Assembly: GCA_038277395.1 (NCBI GenBank)
Contig: CM076190.1
Location: 130,602,197-130,666,196, forward strand
Length of the DNA: 64,000 bases
From: Dryocosmus kuriphilus
Lineage: Eukaryota; Arthropoda; Insecta; Hymenoptera; Cynipidae
Reading direction: 5' to 3'
Positions 10,681 to 22,059 of this stretch are shown here, piece after piece. Both the position numbers and the translations under genes were made by a program. Under the pieces are notes generated by a model. That model worked only from the letters and a program-made list of their open reading frames with translations. It searched no databases and was not told the origin of the DNA. How positions within the stretch are numbered: position 1 is the stretch's first letter; every line of letters begins with the position of its first letter.

Positions 10681-11692
10681 TCCTTGCCAAAAGTATGCGA
10701 CACTCAATTTTTACATTCTCATCAGAGAAGGTATTAGATTTATGTAAAATTTGACTTTCGCGGATTTCATGAAATCTCCACGTTTTGAGACCACCTGAGT
10801 CAGAAAAAAACGGTTTTTACGACCGTGTCTGTCTGTCTGTTGTCGTCGTTGTCGTTGTCGTCGTTGTGGTCGTCTGTGATCGCGATAACTTTCGAAGGAC
10901 TAATCGGATTGGAGTGCGCTTTGTTACACTTCATTAGGGGGTAAAAAGAAAGGACGAGTTCGTTAACCAGCGGTTTTTGACCAACAGTTATGGTTTTATC
11001 CATCAAAAACGGTTTCCACAAAATAAAAAAAATTCATTTTCCGGCTAAACTATGAGAGATACGAAAAAAATGTAAGAAAATAAAATTGTTCAACTTAAAA
11101 AAATCTACAAATTTTGTCTTAACCGTTTTTTGATAAAATGAACGGTTTTTGTTTTAATCAAGAAAACGCTATGAAAATTAAAAAACTCTGGTTTCCCGCC
11201 AAAATATTCAAGATAAAAAAAATTGGTAAAGAACAAAGTTGTTCAATTCAAAAATCTCTACCAATTTTGTTTCAACAATTTTTTCATAAAATGCACGATT
11301 TTTGTTTTAATCGATAAAACGTTATTAAAAATCAATATTTTCAAATTTTCCGCCAAACTATGCAAGATAGGGAAAAATAATAATGAACAAAGTTGTTCAG
11401 CTCAAACGGGTCTACAAATTTGCTTCCTATTATTTTTTCGAACAGATGCGTACTTTCTGAGATATTCGTGAAACATATTATGAAATATAAAGAAAACCAC
11501 TTTTCAGCAAAACTATGTAAGATATGAGAAAATATTAAGAAGCAGAATTGTTCACCTTGGAAAGAGCTACAAAGCTTATTTAAAAGACTCATCGTTTTGC
11601 TTTTAAGAATCGAAAACCTCTATTTTGAAAATTTGAAAAATCACTAAAAAACTCTACCAATCTACAATGTCTTTTAAAAAAATGTAATTATC

Positions 11693-11940
11693 GAGCGTGA
11701 AGCGCGAGTGTTATGATGAGAATGTATTCCTTAAGGGCGATAGAGCCTTAAGTAAAATAGTTCTTTTGGAATTTTTAATTCAAAGGTTTATACGATCCAT
11801 AAACACCGAGCGCTAAGCGCGAGTGCCGTAAATAACGTATCGATCGCGAAGCGCGAGTGCCAACAGACGCGCGCCCTAGGCGCGCTCATACTTCGCGCGA
11901 AGCGTGCGATGAGAATGTGCCCGCGAAGCGGGCAGATTTT
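11693..11940. repeat. Mini-hairpin array, left arm of the complete foldback
   Basis: Repeated GCGNAGC-centred palindromes: CGAGCGTGAAGCGCGAG near 11693, CGAGCGCTAAGCGCGAG near 11807, CGATCGCGAAGCGCGAG near 11841, GCGCGCCCTAGGCGCGC near 11868, TTCGCGCGAAGCGTGCG near 11892, and TGCCCGCGAAGCGGGCA at 11918-11934 followed by a T run. The inverted set lies at 12372-12626. Point differences sit in the stems, and several break pairing, so this copy is slightly older than a perfect array. Confidence 0.7.
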
Positions 11941-12054
11941 TTCAGTTGTAACTCGTTCAAAAAAAAAATCGCAGAATATTCTAATCAAGTACTCGAGAGA
12001 GTCACCCGAGTTGAATAAAATGTACAATTGTTAACCTGAAAATTTGTTAATAAT

Positions 12055-12310
12055 AACTGTGAGGTAAAATGTTTTGAAGAACAAGGTTTTGAAGATGTTT
12101 TTGTTGAGCCTTGACTTTGATTTCTTTCCAAAGGGAGGTCATGAACAATCTGAAAAAATTCACAGACATTCCTTACGGTGACTTGAAAAAAGTACACTTT
12201 CCTGAATTCCAAAATATGAAATGGTTTACTATTTATAGACTGCTTTTCACAAACATATCATTTTGTAAAATAATAAGGATAGAAAGTTGGTTCATGGCTT
12301 AAAATGTACA
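12055..12310 (+). pseudogene. Unknown coding repeat in the foldback centre
   Basis: The third copy of the sequence at 1455-1846 and 2950-3202. The translation shows FPKGGHEQSEKIHRHSLR and AFHKHIIL-like blocks, but is interrupted by in-frame stops (for example after HSLR and in the NNKDRKLVHGLK stretch). It begins TGTGAGGTAAAATG like the 1462 copy. It sits between the two arms, the place where an internal coding region of an element would lie, but the frame is not functional. Confidence 0.45.
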
Positions 12311-13546
12311 ATTTTGTAACTTGATTGATGTACACTTAATAAGAATTTAATCGGATATATATTTCGTGAAAAAATCTGCCGGCTTCGCGGGCACATTTTT
12401 ATCGCGCGCTTCGGGCGAAGTATGAGCGCGCCTATGGTGCGCGTCTGTTGGCACTCGCGCTTCGCGTTCGATAAATTATTCACCTCGCGCTACACGCTCT
12501 ATGTTTATGGATTGTATAAACCTTTAAATTGAAAATTCCAAAAGGAACTATTTTACTTAAGGGTCTATCGCCCTTAAGGAATTCATTCTCACCATGACAC
12601 TCGCGCTTCGCGCTCGATAATTACATTTCTTTAAAACACATTGTAGATTGGTAAAGTTTTTTTGTGATTTTCCAAATTTTCACAATACAGGATTTCGATT
12701 CTTAAAAGTAAAACGATGAGTCTTATAAATAAATTTTCTGGCTCTTTCCAAGGTGAACAATTCTGCTTGCATAGTTTTGCTGAAAAGTGGTTTTCTTTAT
12801 ATTTCATAACATATTTCACGAATAACTCAGAAAATACGCGTTTGCTCAAAAAAATGATAGAGAGCAAATTTGAAGACCTTTTAAGGCGAACAACTTTGTT
12901 TATTATCATTTTTCCGTGTCTTGCATAGTTTGGCGGGAAATTTGAAAATTTTGATTTTTAATAACGTTTTATCAATTAAAACAAAAACCGTGCATTTTAT
13001 CAAAAAATGGTTTAAACAAAATTTCTAGATGTTTTTGAATTAAAAAACTTTGTTCTTTACCATTTTTTTTATCTTGAATATTTTGGCGGGAAACCAGAGT
13101 TCTTTAATTTTAATAGCGTTTTCTTTATTAAAAAAAAGCGTTCATTTTATCAATAAACGGTTAAGAAAAAATTTGTAGATCTTTTTGAGATGAACAATTT
13201 TACTTTCTTACAATTTTTTTTGTATCTCTCATAGTTTAGCCGGAAAATGGATTTCTTTATTTTGTGAAAAACGTTTTTGATGGATCAAACCATAACCGTT
13301 GATCAAAAGTGGCTGGTTGACGAACTCGTCCTTACTTTTTACGCTTTAAAGAAATGTGCTCAAGCGCAACCCAATCCGATTAGTTCTTCGAAAGTTATCG
13401 CGACTACAGACGACAACGACGCCAACAACAACAAACAGACATTCACCGTCCTAAAAACCGTTTTTTCTGACTCAGGGGTCTCAAAACGTGGAGGTTTCAT
13501 GAAATCCGGGAAAGTCAAATTGTACTACCTTCTCTGATGAGAATGT

Positions 13547-14230
13547 AAAAAGTTAGTGAAAAAATTATACCTTAAATAGCTAACATATTGGACTGTTAAA
13601 TTTTTCAAGAAATTTCACAAATTTGGTTGTAAATATAAATAAAAGTTAATTTCAGAACTCCACGCAGAAGAATAATAGCTTTGTCAGGTACTAAAGCAAA
13701 AATTGCCTGCTTAAAAATGTTTTTCAGGCAGGCTTTTTTTTTAGGTCGAGTTTTAGCGTTCGATTAATTATAACAGGTTTTAGTTTCTCTTCGAATTTCA
13801 ATTTTCTAAGAAAGACACTTTTTTCTACCAAAATTAGATAATTGTTTTTCAAATACTCCCACACTGTCAAAGTTAAGAGCACTAGATACTAGATGTCTAT
13901 CAACTTTTGTCATTTAGATGACAAAATTTTTTTAAAAAAGTTAATTTTTTAATATTTGTTGAAAAAATAAAATTGAATAAAAAAAAATGTCGGAAGAGAA
14001 TACACTAGGTTTTTTATGTCAGGAGTATAATAAAACTTGTCATATTTTCTTACGGAATGGAGTATGTTTCACAATCAAGAAAATTAATTCTCAAAAAAGA
14101 TTTTACTCTCTTGGATTTCTGTTGTAATAAGAATTGTTTCTCAACAATAGAAGTTTCTGAACAGAAGAAATTCCACGATTACTTTTAGAGTTTGGGTGAT
14201 TATTTAGTCCAAAACGTTTTAATTATTTCA
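13547..14230. other. AT-rich spacer, no gene recognised
   Basis: No terminal repeats or coding frame is seen. The only structure is a hairpin at about 13710-13735 (GCCTGC paired with GCAGGC) followed by nine T on the plus strand. In a eukaryotic setting this has no assignable role. Confidence 0.45.
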
Positions 14231-15223
14231 CTGATTGTCAGAAAAAATTGTGCAAGCTGGTAGCAATAATGGTGGTAAGTTTGCAAAATGGACTTGTTAT
14301 TTTCAAAATACAAGTTGCATCGCGGTGAAATTAACTGACGGACTCAAAACAATAATCCAAAAACATTGCGACAGTTTACCTCACACAGAATCACAGCACA
14401 TTCGCGCAGATTCAAAACTTAATTATTTCGAGTCCTCAGATTTAAGATCCGTGTCACTGCCCCCCCCCCCCCAACCCCAACACCTAAATTGAAAATGTAC
14501 CCAAATGGATTCAAATGCGCTACAAATGGACCCAAATGCACCACCAATTAAACTTTTTGCGCCGCAAAACCAAGGGAGTTACTGGCGGGGTTACGGGGAA
14601 GGGGGGTGATACGCTACCCCATCAATAAAAAGTTTTGCACCTCAACGATGATCGAGTTACAAGCGATGAAGGGGGGGGGGGCTGGCACAATTCTCGTCAA
14701 TAATAACATTTTTAAGAAAACTCGATGACCCACTTTCTTAGTTTCAAATGCGCTGTTATGCATCACCAATTAAAAATTTTTCGCCAATAAATTGTACCAG
14801 TTAGTAATTTGTGGCAAACAGTAGGGGGGGGGGGGGGTACGCTGTGGTTAAGTTTTTCCTGTTGATACAAAAATTAATTATCTCGACATAAATCTATTCG
14901 AATTCAAATGCGCTCAAATGCATCATCGGAAAATTTCAAATATATTTATAATTGCGTCAGATATCGACACATTAACCCTCATCAAAGTGGTAACCAAACA
15001 CAAACTTTAATTTCTCAAAATTGCACAAAATAAGATCGAAAGCGGCTATTTAGACTAAGCTTCAAATGCGCTCAAATGCGCTTGTTAAAAAAAAATCCTA
15101 ATGACATACATCACCGGATTTTGCATGCACATCCGGGGGGGGGGGGGGGGGGGGGGGGGAGATGATGACGTGGTGTTTATATCTCCGAATATAATGAACT
15201 CAAATGCACCACCCAGGAAATTA

Positions 15224-15362
15224 ATTTAGCTCAATTACATGACCTTATAATCTCGATTGGACTTCCGCCCTGGGATAGGTGACAGCATGTCGGGCTGCGT
15301 ATCCCAGGCAGGATGTCCAATCGGGGTTATAAGGTCGTGTAATTGAGCTAAATTAATTTTCT
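15224..15362. repeat. Central hairpin of the palindromic element
   Basis: About 60-base arms face each other around a short spacer: AATTAATTTAGCTCAATTAC through ATCTCGATTGGAC and CCCTGGGATA on the left, TATCCCAGGCAGG through GTCCAATCGGGG and GTAATTGAGCTAAATTAATT on the right. It marks the axis of the larger 14445-17246 palindrome. A few mismatches lie in the arms. Confidence 0.75.
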
Positions 15363-15429
15363 TGTTGGCGCATTTGAGCGCATTTGAATTGCAATGAAAG
15401 ACCGCGAGCACAATATTTTCGAGTCAACT

Positions 15430-16404
15430 AAAATGGGAGACATAGACACCGTGTCACTAGCCCCCCCGCCGGACGTGCATGCAATATCCGGTGTTATATG
15501 TCATTAGGAATTTTTTTAACAAGGGCATTTGAGCGCATTTGAAACCGGTGCGAATAGCGTCTTGTGACATAATTTCATTTAATTAAAAAAAAAAAAATTT
15601 ATTTAGCTTAGGTCATCACTTTGAGAAGTAATATTTTGTTAATATCTGAACATTTTCAAATGTATCTGAAAACTTCTATGTGGTGCAATTGAGCGCATTT
15701 GAAGTATTTTGAAAATACGTTAGAAAAGTTTCATTATGTTCATTATATTCGGAGATATAAACACCGTGTCATCGACCCCACCTCCGGATGTGCATGCAAA
15801 TTCCGGTGTTGTCTGACATCAGGAATTTTTTTTTAACAAGAGCATTTGAGCGCATTTTAAACCCGTGCAAATAGCGTCTTGTGACATAATTTCATTTAAT
15901 TAAAAAGAAAAACACTTTATCTTGGGTCATCACTTTGAGAAGTAATATTTTGTTAATATCTGACCATTCTCAAATGCATCTGAAAACTTCTGTGTGGTAC
16001 ATTTGAGCGCATTTGAAGCATTTTGAAAATACGCTAGAACAGTTCCATTATGTTCATTATATTGGGAGATATAAACACCGTGTCATCAACCCCCCCCCAC
16101 CGAATGTGCATGCAAATTCCGGTGTTGTATGACATCAGGAATTTTTTTTTTTAACGAGTGCATTTGAGCGCATTTGAAACCGGTGCGAGTAGCGTCTTTT
16201 GACATAATTTCATTTAATTAAAAAAAAAAAAAATTATCTTTGTTCATAACTTTGAGAACTAATATTTTGTTAATATCTGAACATTTTCAAATGTATCTGA
16301 AAACTTTTATATGGTGCATTTGAGCGCAATTGAAGCATTTTGAAAATATGTTAGGATTGTTTCATTATGTTCATTATAATCGGAGATATAAACTCCGTGT
16401 AATC

Positions 16405-16444
<40 letters not shown>

Positions 16445-16680
16445 ACCCCCCCCCCCCCCCCCCCCCCCGATGTGCATGGAAAATCCGTTGCTGTATGGCA
16501 TTAGGAATTTTTTTAACAAGTGCATTTGAGCGCACTTGAAACTAAGTCTAAATAGCAGTTTTCGATCTTATTTTGTGCAATTTTGAGGAATTAAAGTTTG
16601 TGTTTGGTCACCACTTTGATGAGGGTTAATGTGTCGATATCTGACGCAATTATAAATATATTTGAAATTTCCTGGTGGTG
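15430..16680. repeat. Tandem ~310 bp units in the right half of the palindrome
   Basis: Four successive units begin at about 15432, 15756, 16065 and 16382 with a GA-CACCGTGT-like string and a C run. Each then has GATGTGCATGCA near the C run, AACAAGNGCATTTGAGCGCATTTGA, GCGTCTTGTGACATAATTTC (lost in the last unit) and AATATTTTGTTAATATCTGA. Spacing is about 310-324 bases. Only one such unit is visible in the left half, so the array expanded on one side after the palindrome formed. Confidence 0.65.
16406..16468. repeat. Near-continuous cytosine tract
   Basis: About 60 bases that are cytosine except for AAA near 16443. It is the longest of roughly ten C or G runs in the element (others near 14461, 14676, 14823, 15136, 16771, 16929, 17056 and 17214). 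Such tracts can adopt i-motif or G-quadruplex forms and are prone to length errors, so the exact run lengths in an assembly are unreliable. Confidence 0.7.
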
Positions 16681-18295
16681 CATTTGAGGGCATTTGAATT
16701 AGATTAGATTTATGTCGAGCTAATTCGTTTTAATATCAACAGGAAGAATTTAACTCCAGCGTGGCACCAGCCCCCCCCCCCTCCAACATTTGCCACAAAG
16801 TATTAACTGGCACAATTTACTGGCGAAAATTTTTTTTTATTGGTGGTGCATAACAGCGCATTTGAAACTAAGAAAGTCGGACATCGAGTTTCCTTAAAAA
16901 TGTTATTATTGACGAGAATTGCACCAGTCCCCCCCCCCCCCCTTCATCGCTTGTAACTCGGTCATCGTTCGGGTGCAAAAATTTTTATTGTTTTGCATTC
17001 GAGCGCATTTGGAGTACTTCAAAATGGCATAATTAAAAGTGTTATTTTTAAAGGCGGGGGGGGGGGGGGGGGGGGGGAGCGCGTTACCAACCCTCCCACC
17101 GTAACCCCGCCAATAACTTCCTTGGTTTTGCGGCGCAAAAAGTTTAATTGGTTGTGCATTGGGGGGCATTTGGAGCGCATTTGAATCCATATGGGTACAT
17201 GTCCACCTTAGATGGGGGGGGGGGGGGGGCAGTGAGACGGACCTTTAGATTTAACTCTACATGACCTGTATAATTTGTTTTTGGATTATTATGCGGCAAT
17301 TACAGGAAATTCAGAAACTCTAATAGACGAGTCTAGATATTGTAGATATTTTAACCATCACGTAAATTTTTTATTTAAATTGCCACGAACAGACGTTTGC
17401 AATGTTTGTACTAGATTTGATGCAAACGAAATCGGAAAACAAGATTTTGATGATCATCGAAAACGGGTAGAAGAATACAAAAAGTTGAAACAAAAAATGT
17501 TTCAAACTAACAATGTCTTACGTCTCGAATTCGATTTTGCTCAGCATCTTACGCTGCCGAAAATTCCTGTAAATATTCAGTTTTTTGCCGACTTTTGTGG
17601 CTTTATGTATTCAACTTACATGTACATGGTAATTCGAATAGCTACAATGGTTTGTAATTTAGTCCATAGTGCTGTACGTGAAGAACTGGTACCAGGTCAT
17701 TATGAAAACGTTTTCTTATATTCTGACAGCGCTGGAGGACATAATATAAAATTATTTGATGTCTTCCTTTGCGTCATTGATATCAAAAAAATACCAAACC
17801 AAAATTCAACACCTCTACCGAGTGCGTCGACATTCTTATGCGGATTATATGTCAAAAAAAAAGAAAATGAAGGAAAAAAACAGAAAAATTGTAAAAACAT
17901 TTCCATGAAGTTTAAATAAGGATGAACCTAATGTACATAAATGATAAAAAAATACGTGTTACTAACTGATTATAAATTATCTTTCAGTTATCTGTTAAGA
18001 ACTGTTCAGAAAATAAGTATCACTTAACAACTTTTCATTTTGACCACTTGAACCTCTTGACAAGTTCTTAACAAGTGACTGAAAGTTAATTCATAAAAAG
18101 TTCAAGTATTTTTTTTCGTAATTTTTCTGAAAAAATATCTTTTCCCATTTAAAACCCAATGCTAATTTCAAAAGCCCACAGGAACGTCTTTAAATAGTAA
18201 AAAAAAACAATGATAAAATATACTATTGATTAATTAGTTGAATTGAGAAATAGAAAAATAAAATATGTATTAAAATTTATTCTTATTAAACTTAC

Positions 18296-18463
18296 TTCAT
18301 TCGTAGAAGAAGACGCGTGTATGCGAGTCTTACAACCATCATGTTTCCAATCACACCTCCAGAACATTGTTTTACCATCGGCACTCAACTTGTCAAAAGT
18401 AAACTGACTTCCTTCGTGACAAAATTTCTTTAGATCTCGTTTAGACAAAATTACTTTCTCCAT
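18296..18463 (-). CDS. First exon encoding a FLYWCH-type zinc finger
   Basis: Starting at the ATG at 18463 the exon encodes about 56 residues: MEKVILSKRDLKKFCHEGSQ, then FTFDKLSADGKTMFWRC, DWKHDGC and a KTRIHASS segment. The spacing of aromatic residues, WRC, GC and KTRIH matches the start of a FLYWCH zinc finger, which binds DNA and is frequent in insect host genes and Mutator-like transposon proteins. The frame ends at a strong GTAAGT donor (18295-18290); the residues read past it are intronic. No second exon completing the finger (the expected histidine pair) is found before 17.9 kb, so the gene is partial, dead, or has a distant exon. Confidence 0.6.
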
Positions 18464-18639
18464 GATTCAGCAAACTATATTTCGAACACTGACTTCTGCT
18501 TAATTCAGCAGTTCAAACCGAAGTGACATACCGATTACCAAATGACCTGCCATGTACTTGAATAAACAGTATACCTCACCAAAGTTCTATTGCAAGAAAA
18601 GTACATTCGAAAATTCCTAGGATAAATGCACCATGAACA

Positions 18640-20427
18640 CCTGTGTTTTGTATCCAAAAAAGAAGAGCAGACTTTGGAAATTGTAAAAGATTTGAAAACC
18701 AATTTAGATAAAGTTCCATTAGCTTCAGGGGACGAATTTAGACATAAAGTTCTTTCTCTAACTTCAAATTTTTTAAAAAAAAACCTTAAAAAATTTCACT
18801 GATTGAAAAAGAGATAGATAAAAATATAAAAACTACAAATTTTTTTTTTCAAGAATAATAAAGATATTTTAGTTACACGTGCAGATAAAGGAAACATAAC
18901 GGTTCTTCTTGATAAATCATCTTATTACACAAAAATGAATGAAATGCTAAATGATTCGAATACTTATGATAAAATACGTTCTAATCCACTTAAAAAGTTA
19001 CAAAACTCTACTTATAAATTATTCAACAATTGGAACTCTAAGCGCTATCAGGGTAAAAATATTAAAACGAAAGTAATATCAACTTTCAATATCAACATTG
19101 CTAGGATGTATCGTTTGCCCAAAATCCATAAAAATAACGTTCCTCTGAGACCTTTAGTTTCTTATATAAATACTCTGACTTATTTTCTAGCAAAAATCAT
19201 GAGTAAAATTCTAACTGACCCAATTCCGAAATTAAAATCTTTTGTTACAAATTTGATCACTTTTCATGATATTATTAATAAAATCAAGATTCTTGATAAT
19301 CATATTTTCTTATCGCTTGATGTTTCTTCACTTTTTACTAACATACCACTAAATTTGGTTTTATCTGGTATCGACAATAGATTGATCCATATTTAAAAAT
19401 TCACTAACATTTCTTTACCTAATTTTAAAGAAGGTATATCTCTTCTGATGAATTCAACCTTTTTCCAATTTGATAATAGTTTTTACAATAAAAAATTTGG
19501 TAGCCTTATGGCTTCCCCAGTATCCGGTATATTAGCTGAAATAGTTCTACAAGACCTAGAAAAAGAAGTTTTCAAAAAATTAGATTTTAAAATCCACACT
19601 ATTTTCAGATACGTCGATGACACATTTCTTATTATTCCCAAAGATAAAATCCAACTAACTTTATCAATTTTTAAAAGTTATCATGACAGGGTACAGTTCA
19701 CCCGTGAAGTTGAATCTGAAAATTCCATTAGCTTTTTAGATATAAAAATTATCAGGGACAGTTCTAATAACATTATTACTAATTGGTACAGAAAAAACAC
19801 ATATTCTGGCAGACTTTTAAATTTCTTTTCTAACCATCCCCTACATCAAAAGATTGGCATTGTTAAAAATATTGTGGATTCAGCTATTTTACTTTCTGAT
19901 AAATCTTTTCATCATGAAAATGTAACATTTGTTTAAAAAACTTTAAAATACAATAATTATTCTGAATATTTCATTGAAAAACACATTAAAAACAATTTTC
20001 CAAATTAACAACAAATCCATCTCTAAACGAAACTTAACAACTAATAATCAGTTTATTGAAAAGATCTTCGTCTCTTTTAATTTTTACTCAGATATCTCAT
20101 ACCCAATTCGTAGCCTATTTTAACATTTTAACATTAATACTATCTTTAAAATTGATTCTAAATTCGATATCTTTATAAAATTTTACAAAGATTCCTTAGA
20201 TAAATGAGACAAATATAAGGATGTTGAAAAACTTAATTGTTCATGTGATATATCCTAAATAGGTTAAACAAAAAGATCCTTAAAAATAGGAAGAAAGGAA
20301 CATCACAGAAATATTGAAAATTGCATTAAAAACCGCAAAGAAATAGCTAAACATGTACATTCGGAACATAATGGAGATCCATCATCCATCAAATGGGATG
20401 ATATAAAAATCCTACATACTCTCTAAA
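18640..20427 (+). pseudogene. Penelope-like retroelement, RT domain, first part
   Basis: Broken frames together read as a Penelope-type reverse transcriptase. TRADKGNITVLLDKSSYY is near 18880; RLPKIHKNNVPLRPLVS is near 19110; SLDVSSLFTNIPL (RT motif A) is near 19315. After a stop and frame change come FGSLMASPVSG (motif B) near 19500 and FRYVDDTFLI (catalytic YVDD, motif C) near 19607. A decayed GIY-YIG-like segment with CSCDIS and RKEHHRNIENC follows near 20245-20320. At least four stops or shifts make it inactive, and the 5' end is missing. The C-terminal end of the same frame resumes at 23585 after a 3.2 kb insertion. Confidence 0.8.
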
Positions 20428-21377
20428 ATTGAAATAGTGAAAGTTTCACTTATTCAATACTAAAATAGTGATTTTTTAGCTTTTCACTATTGAATTAGCG
20501 GTCTTCTACTATAAAAGTAGTGATATTTTCACTATTTACAATTAGTGGATTTTATTCACTATTATTTAGTGATTTATTTCGCTATTTGATTAGTAAAGCC
20601 GAGGTGGATCACGTGATCGCGGCTAAGCACAGACGCGAACTCATGCAGTTTGCAACCATATGCAATTTGCACTGTGTAGTGTGTTTGTGACTCTTTCAAG
20701 GTTTTACCGACAAAGCTCAATTTAGTTTCTTGTAAGTACAATATTTACATAAATTAATTTCTTATAGGTTAGGTTTATTGCAAAAAATATTTTATTTTAA
20801 TATGCGTGAAATAACTTTTACTTTACCTTTACTTTACTTATATTTTACTCATGCTTTAGTAAGTACAATATTTACATAAAAATTATTTCTTATAGGTTAG
20901 GTTGATTCCAACAAATATTGTATTTCAATATTCATAAGATAACTTTTACTTTACTTTTACGTTACTTATACTTTACTCATACTTAAAAGTACAATTTTTA
21001 TATAAATTAATTTTTATTTTGCCCTAATAAAAAAATTCTCGAGGAAATGTTCGTGTTAATTTCGGACGAGGAAAACATGAAGACATCCGCGAGGATTTTG
21101 AGATTCCTCAAGGAAAACAGCGAGTCAATCAATCAAACTTTGCGGTTTTCCTTAAGGAATCTGAAAATCCTCGAGGTTTTTCTCGTGTTTTTGCGTCTGA
21201 AAATAACATAAGTACCCTATATCCTCAAGGATTTATATAATATAGTTTACATTTGAGGTTGGGTTGACTCCAACAAATATTTTATTTCAATATGCATGAA
21301 ATAACTTTTAGTACCGTGGTATGTTTATTATTGATAATTTATAATGGAATTTCTTATTAATAATATATAGGTAATAG

Positions 21378-21959
21378 ATGCGGAAATGTCCGTTCAAGAA
21401 TACGACAGTTTGACTGCGGTAGAGTTGGCGAATGCTCTGAAAGAGAATCAAGACGTCCTTTTAGATGAGGCATCTGCCCAGATTTTGGTCGGTAAGTGAA
21501 CATATATACAAAACATATATATGTATATAACATATATATACATAACATATATAAAATCTCTGAAGTCCATGTTATGTCATCCTCCTGTCCTACTACCGGT
21601 AAACACCCATTTACACTTCCGTCTTAAATCTATCAACTTTAATGTAATTGGCTTTTTGTTTCAGGAGGGATCTAACATTCAAAATTATATTCAGGATGTT
21701 AGAAAACAGAATATGTCAAAAAAAGCCTGTTCAACCATACATAATTTGCATTGAAGGGCAGGCTATACATTCTTATTTTATCGAAGGTGACGGCTACATA
21801 GTGCAAATGACTAAGAATGCAAATCCTATCATTGCCTTCGACCTTCTATTCAAAATGCACTTTGTCTTCGATGTGCACTATGCCAACTCTTTGCGGTACT
21901 TTTATAATTTTGCTGAATTTTATTTTTACAAAACCAGCAAAACTGCACGAGTTCGGTAA
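21378..21959 (+). pseudogene. Two captured exons: SAM-like start and unknown conserved exon
   Basis: Exon A (21378-21491) lies between an AATAG acceptor and a GTAAGT donor. It contains MSVQEYDSLTAVELANALK and DEASAQILVG, resembling the first helices of a SAM domain. Exon B starts after TTTGTTTCAG (21665). In one frame it reads PYIICIEGQAIHSYFIEGDG and IIAFDLLFKMHFVFDVHY, then a LRYFYNF segment, ending at 21959. The exon B frame (needs phase 2) does not join the exon A end (phase 1), so an exon is missing or a shift has occurred. The AFDLLFK-HFVF pattern recalls transposon-associated insect proteins, but I cannot name the family. It is cargo of the surrounding inverted-repeat element. Confidence 0.45.
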
Positions 21960-22059
21960 AATCTTTATTTACCTCGCTTAAAACGGTAAAAAATGATGAA
22001 GAGTAAATATATATTCATATAATTCAATTAATATAATATATATAATTTATAATATATAT

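Larger units (their letters stand above)
10713..13546. mobile_element. Complete foldback-like element with ~1.2 kb arms
   Basis: Left arm 10713-11945 and right arm 12370-13546 are inverted copies of one another: ACATTCTCATCAGAGAAGG at the left end, CCTTCTCTGATGAGAATGT at the right end. Each has a GTC/GAC simple-repeat tract (about 10845-10872 and 13408-13440) and a mini-hairpin array next to the centre. The central 420 bases hold the decayed unknown coding repeat. The whole is 2834 bases, the most intact copy in the window. No transposase is present. The left end is preceded by TTGCCAAAAGTATGCGACACTC, similar to Tc1/mariner-type ends and inverted relative to 7361-7388. Confidence 0.7.
14445..17246. 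mobile_element. 2.8 kb palindromic poly-C/poly-G element with 7 bp target duplication
   Basis: Flanked by AGATTTA on both sides (14438-14444 and 17247-17253). The left half is written with CAAATGCGCTCAAATGC motifs and G runs. The right half carries the reverse complement (GCATTTGAGCGCATTTGA) and C runs; for example GTACCCAAATGGATTCAAATG at about 14496 mirrors 17178-17203. Ends are AGATCCGTGTCACTGCCCC on the left and, inverted, AGGTCCGTCTCACTGCCCC on the right. The right half contains extra tandem copies of a ~310 base unit. There is no coding capacity. This is a non-autonomous foldback-type insertion; the 7 bp duplication (9 bp with one mismatch) is compatible with hAT-, P- or Mutator-type integration but does not decide it. 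Confidence 0.75.
14270..17905 (+). pseudogene. Decayed DUF7869-like open frame split by a palindromic element
   Basis: Two parts, 14270-14444 and 17254-17905, join in frame if the insert 14445-17246 and one copy of its target duplication are ignored. The left part ends in a segment with SLPHTESQHIRADSK and ESSDL. The right part reads TLHDLYNLFLDYY, then CRYFNHHVNFLFKLPRTDVC and CNVCTRFD, and later LYSDSAGGHN. The spacing of CxxC, the YSDSAGG signature and a downstream HLYRVRRHSY in another frame (about 17800) resemble the DUF7869 family of transposon-associated RNase H-fold proteins, recalled rather than searched. A frameshift near 17780 replaces the C-terminus with a lysine-rich tail. The 5' end is not identified. 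Confidence 0.5.

Noticed and set aside
16330..16539. Proline-rich open frame, and similar frames at 14235, 16906 and 16993
   Set aside because: The proline and glycine runs are translations of C and G tracts inside a palindromic non-coding element.
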